In this document: piece after piece, positions 62,819 through 64,000 of the stretch
How the letters are laid out: the number at the start of each line of letters is the position of its first letter
How positions within the stretch are numbered: the first letter of the stretch is position 1
From: Isoetes taiwanensis
Lineage: Eukaryota; Streptophyta; Lycopodiopsida; Isoetales; Isoetaceae
NCBI GenBank assembly: GCA_021234155.1
Contig: JAJEKV010000001.1
Location: 1,921,927-1,985,926 of the forward strand
Direction of reading: 5' to 3'
Length of the DNA: 64,000 nt
Position numbers and translations under genes: made by a program
The notes under the pieces: model-generated
The model's database searches: none
What the model was told of the DNA's origin: nothing
The model's input: the letters and a program-made list of their open reading frames with translations, nothing else

Positions 62819-64000
62819 ATGCTGACAGACAGGAACTGGTGCATGAAAATAATGCGGGTGAGCCCCTCGACTGCTACAGGCTCGAAAGGAGACTGCAGAA
62901 GAGAGCTCTGCCTGCTTGTAAAGGAGACGGCCCCAGAATCAGCCGGAATTTACCAGCCGGGTATCTTGGTAAACATGAGGATGGTTAGCAAGAGCGGTCG
63001 CGATGATTGGATCCGGGTGGTCTGTGAGGACACTATGCAGCAGAGAATAATTGTCTACTATGTGGACTGGAAGTTTTATGATCCCACTGTGATGTCTGCT
63101 AGTATCGCAAATGTAGCTGGTTCGGCGAGGAAGCAAGGCTGGGCATTGCCATCATACAACAGCTTTGAAGAAGCTGACATCAAAGGTCCACAAGAAATCT
63201 TGAGGGGTTTTATGATTCTTCGCAATCGTTTGAACGAGTCGAAAAACTCGGCTTCATTCGTTGTCAAGGCATTAGCCCAGCAGAAACTACCCGTCATTGT
63301 GGACACGGCCTGGCTAAAAACAGTTAGCAGGAAGAAGACAAGACAAACTAGGGAGGCAGCTGCAGCTGCAGCCAAAAAAGACTCCTCATCTGCTACTGAG
63401 GATGTTCGCCAGGAAACTGAGCAAGGAAAGGCGGCGGACAAGGGGAAAGTTAAGAGAAAGGATCACGAAGATCCTGAGAAGGAAAAGAAAGAAAAGAAGG
63501 AAAAAGAAAGAAAGGAAAAAGAAAAGAAGGAAAAACAGGAAAAGAAAGAGGAAGGAAAGGAAAGAAAAGGTAAGGGACGGAAAAGGGCAGAAGGAAGGAA
63601 AGGTGGGACAGGAAAAGGAGGGAAAGGAAGTGGAGACAGAGGAAATGGAAGGGAAAAAGAAGAAGAAGAAGCACATGCTAGAGACCTCTGAGAAGGATAG
63701 GACACCTAAAAAACAAAGAAGACAGACTCAGAGTCATAGCCTTGCTGGAAGTCCAATACGGACGGAGAGGAGCGACGAGCAGGCCAGAAGTGGTGAAGTT
63801 CCTCCTAGCCCATCACATATCTAGAAGACTGCGGGCACACCGGCCAAAAGGATCACCATTCAGAAGCCAGAGCGTAAGCTTACATTAAGAATAGTTCAAC
63901 ACTTGCTCGAGGTGCCTGCAAATCTTAAGGTGGAAAGGTCTGAAGAGGAAAAGACGTCAGAGAACACACTGCAAAAAATCTTTGACCACCGGCATCTGTT
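62819..64000 (+). CDS. Unrecognised Lys/Glu-rich protein, runs off the window
   Basis: The frame from 62819 gives 290 aa: a possibly folded part (MVSKSGRDDWIRVVCEDTMQ, IIVYYVDWKFYDPTVMSASI, LRGFMILRNRLNESKNSASF, ALAQQKLPVIVDTAWLKTVS) and then Ala and Lys/Glu-rich low complexity (63370-63660). A frame shift in the low-complexity tract leads into 63402-63824 (EGKKKKKKHMLETSEKDRTP, SHSLAGSPIRTERSDEQARS). After an in-frame TAG at 63822 the frame stays open to the window end (KRITIQKPERKLTLRIVQHL). I recognise no family. It could be a retroelement gag-like ORF or a host exon. The start codon is uncertain. Confidence 0.35.

Noticed and set aside
63386-63705. Three hydrophobic minus-strand ORFs (Phe/Leu/Ser runs)
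   Set aside because: They are antisense shadows of the Lys/Glu-rich low-complexity tract.
1-64000. CRISPR arrays, rRNA or tRNA genes
   Set aside because: None seen. The repeats present are tandem arrays without spacer structure, and the Met-tRNA match at 17738-17754 is a retroelement primer site, not a tRNA gene.

Overview
This is a window of land-plant nuclear DNA that is mostly nested transposable elements with very few host genes. The plant call rests on three things. There is a spliced JAZ/TIFY jasmonate-repressor gene. There are L1-type LINEs with the plant reverse-transcriptase zinc-binding C-terminus. There is a Ty3/gypsy chromovirus primed by an initiator-Met tRNA type site. Nothing is bacterial. 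I cannot name the species; the mixture of L1 LINEs, a second LINE group with microsatellite tails, and large gypsy elements would fit a TE-rich genome such as a fern or gymnosperm, but that is only a guess.

Layout. 1-2306: 3' part of an L1-type LINE with a poly(A) tail. 2399-2929: an unrecognised Cys-rich ORF. 3.4-21.9 kb: one LINE of a second family (LINE-A: ORF1, endonuclease, reverse transcriptase, CCHC end, (CTATT)14 tail), split in two by a 13.5 kb minus-strand chromovirus (5901-19416). The chromovirus has 1.66-1.67 kb LTRs, PBS, gag, protease, RT/RNase H, and integrase with a chromodomain. It also has about 4.6 kb of extra leader between PBS and gag, holding two further broken ORFs and four hairpin repeats. 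The first extra ORF carries a near-copy of the histone H3 N-terminal tail, followed by an AT-hook-like motif; I consider this the most remarkable observation in the window. 21.9-24.9 kb: a second L1-type LINE. 24.9-26.7 kb (minus) and 49.1-50.9 kb (plus): two copies of an ORF1-only (DUF4283-like) retroelement.

26.7-45.5 kb is the gene-bearing part. A probable but unresolved spliced gene lies at 29.3-31.6 kb (minus). A complete six-exon JAZ gene lies at 34958-36407 (minus, 252 aa by my splice model), with an upstream ORF in its leader and three G-boxes upstream. The leader and promoter of JAZ (about 36.4-38.75 kb plus a short resumption near 39.4 kb) are duplicated at 41.3-45.45 kb without the coding region. 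MITE-like and foldback insertions distinguish the two copies.

45.5-64 kb is again nested repeats: three members of a foldback family (43.1, 45.8, 52.0 kb); a degraded plus-strand gypsy pol interrupted by LTR fragments, a foldback element and a third LINE (LINE-C, itself interrupted by a TIR element); an unrecognised acidic ORF at 57.8-58.8 kb; a minus-strand gypsy integrase fragment at 62.0-62.8 kb; and an unrecognised Lys/Glu-rich ORF running off the right edge. Almost all TE coding regions are broken by frameshifts or nonsense codons.
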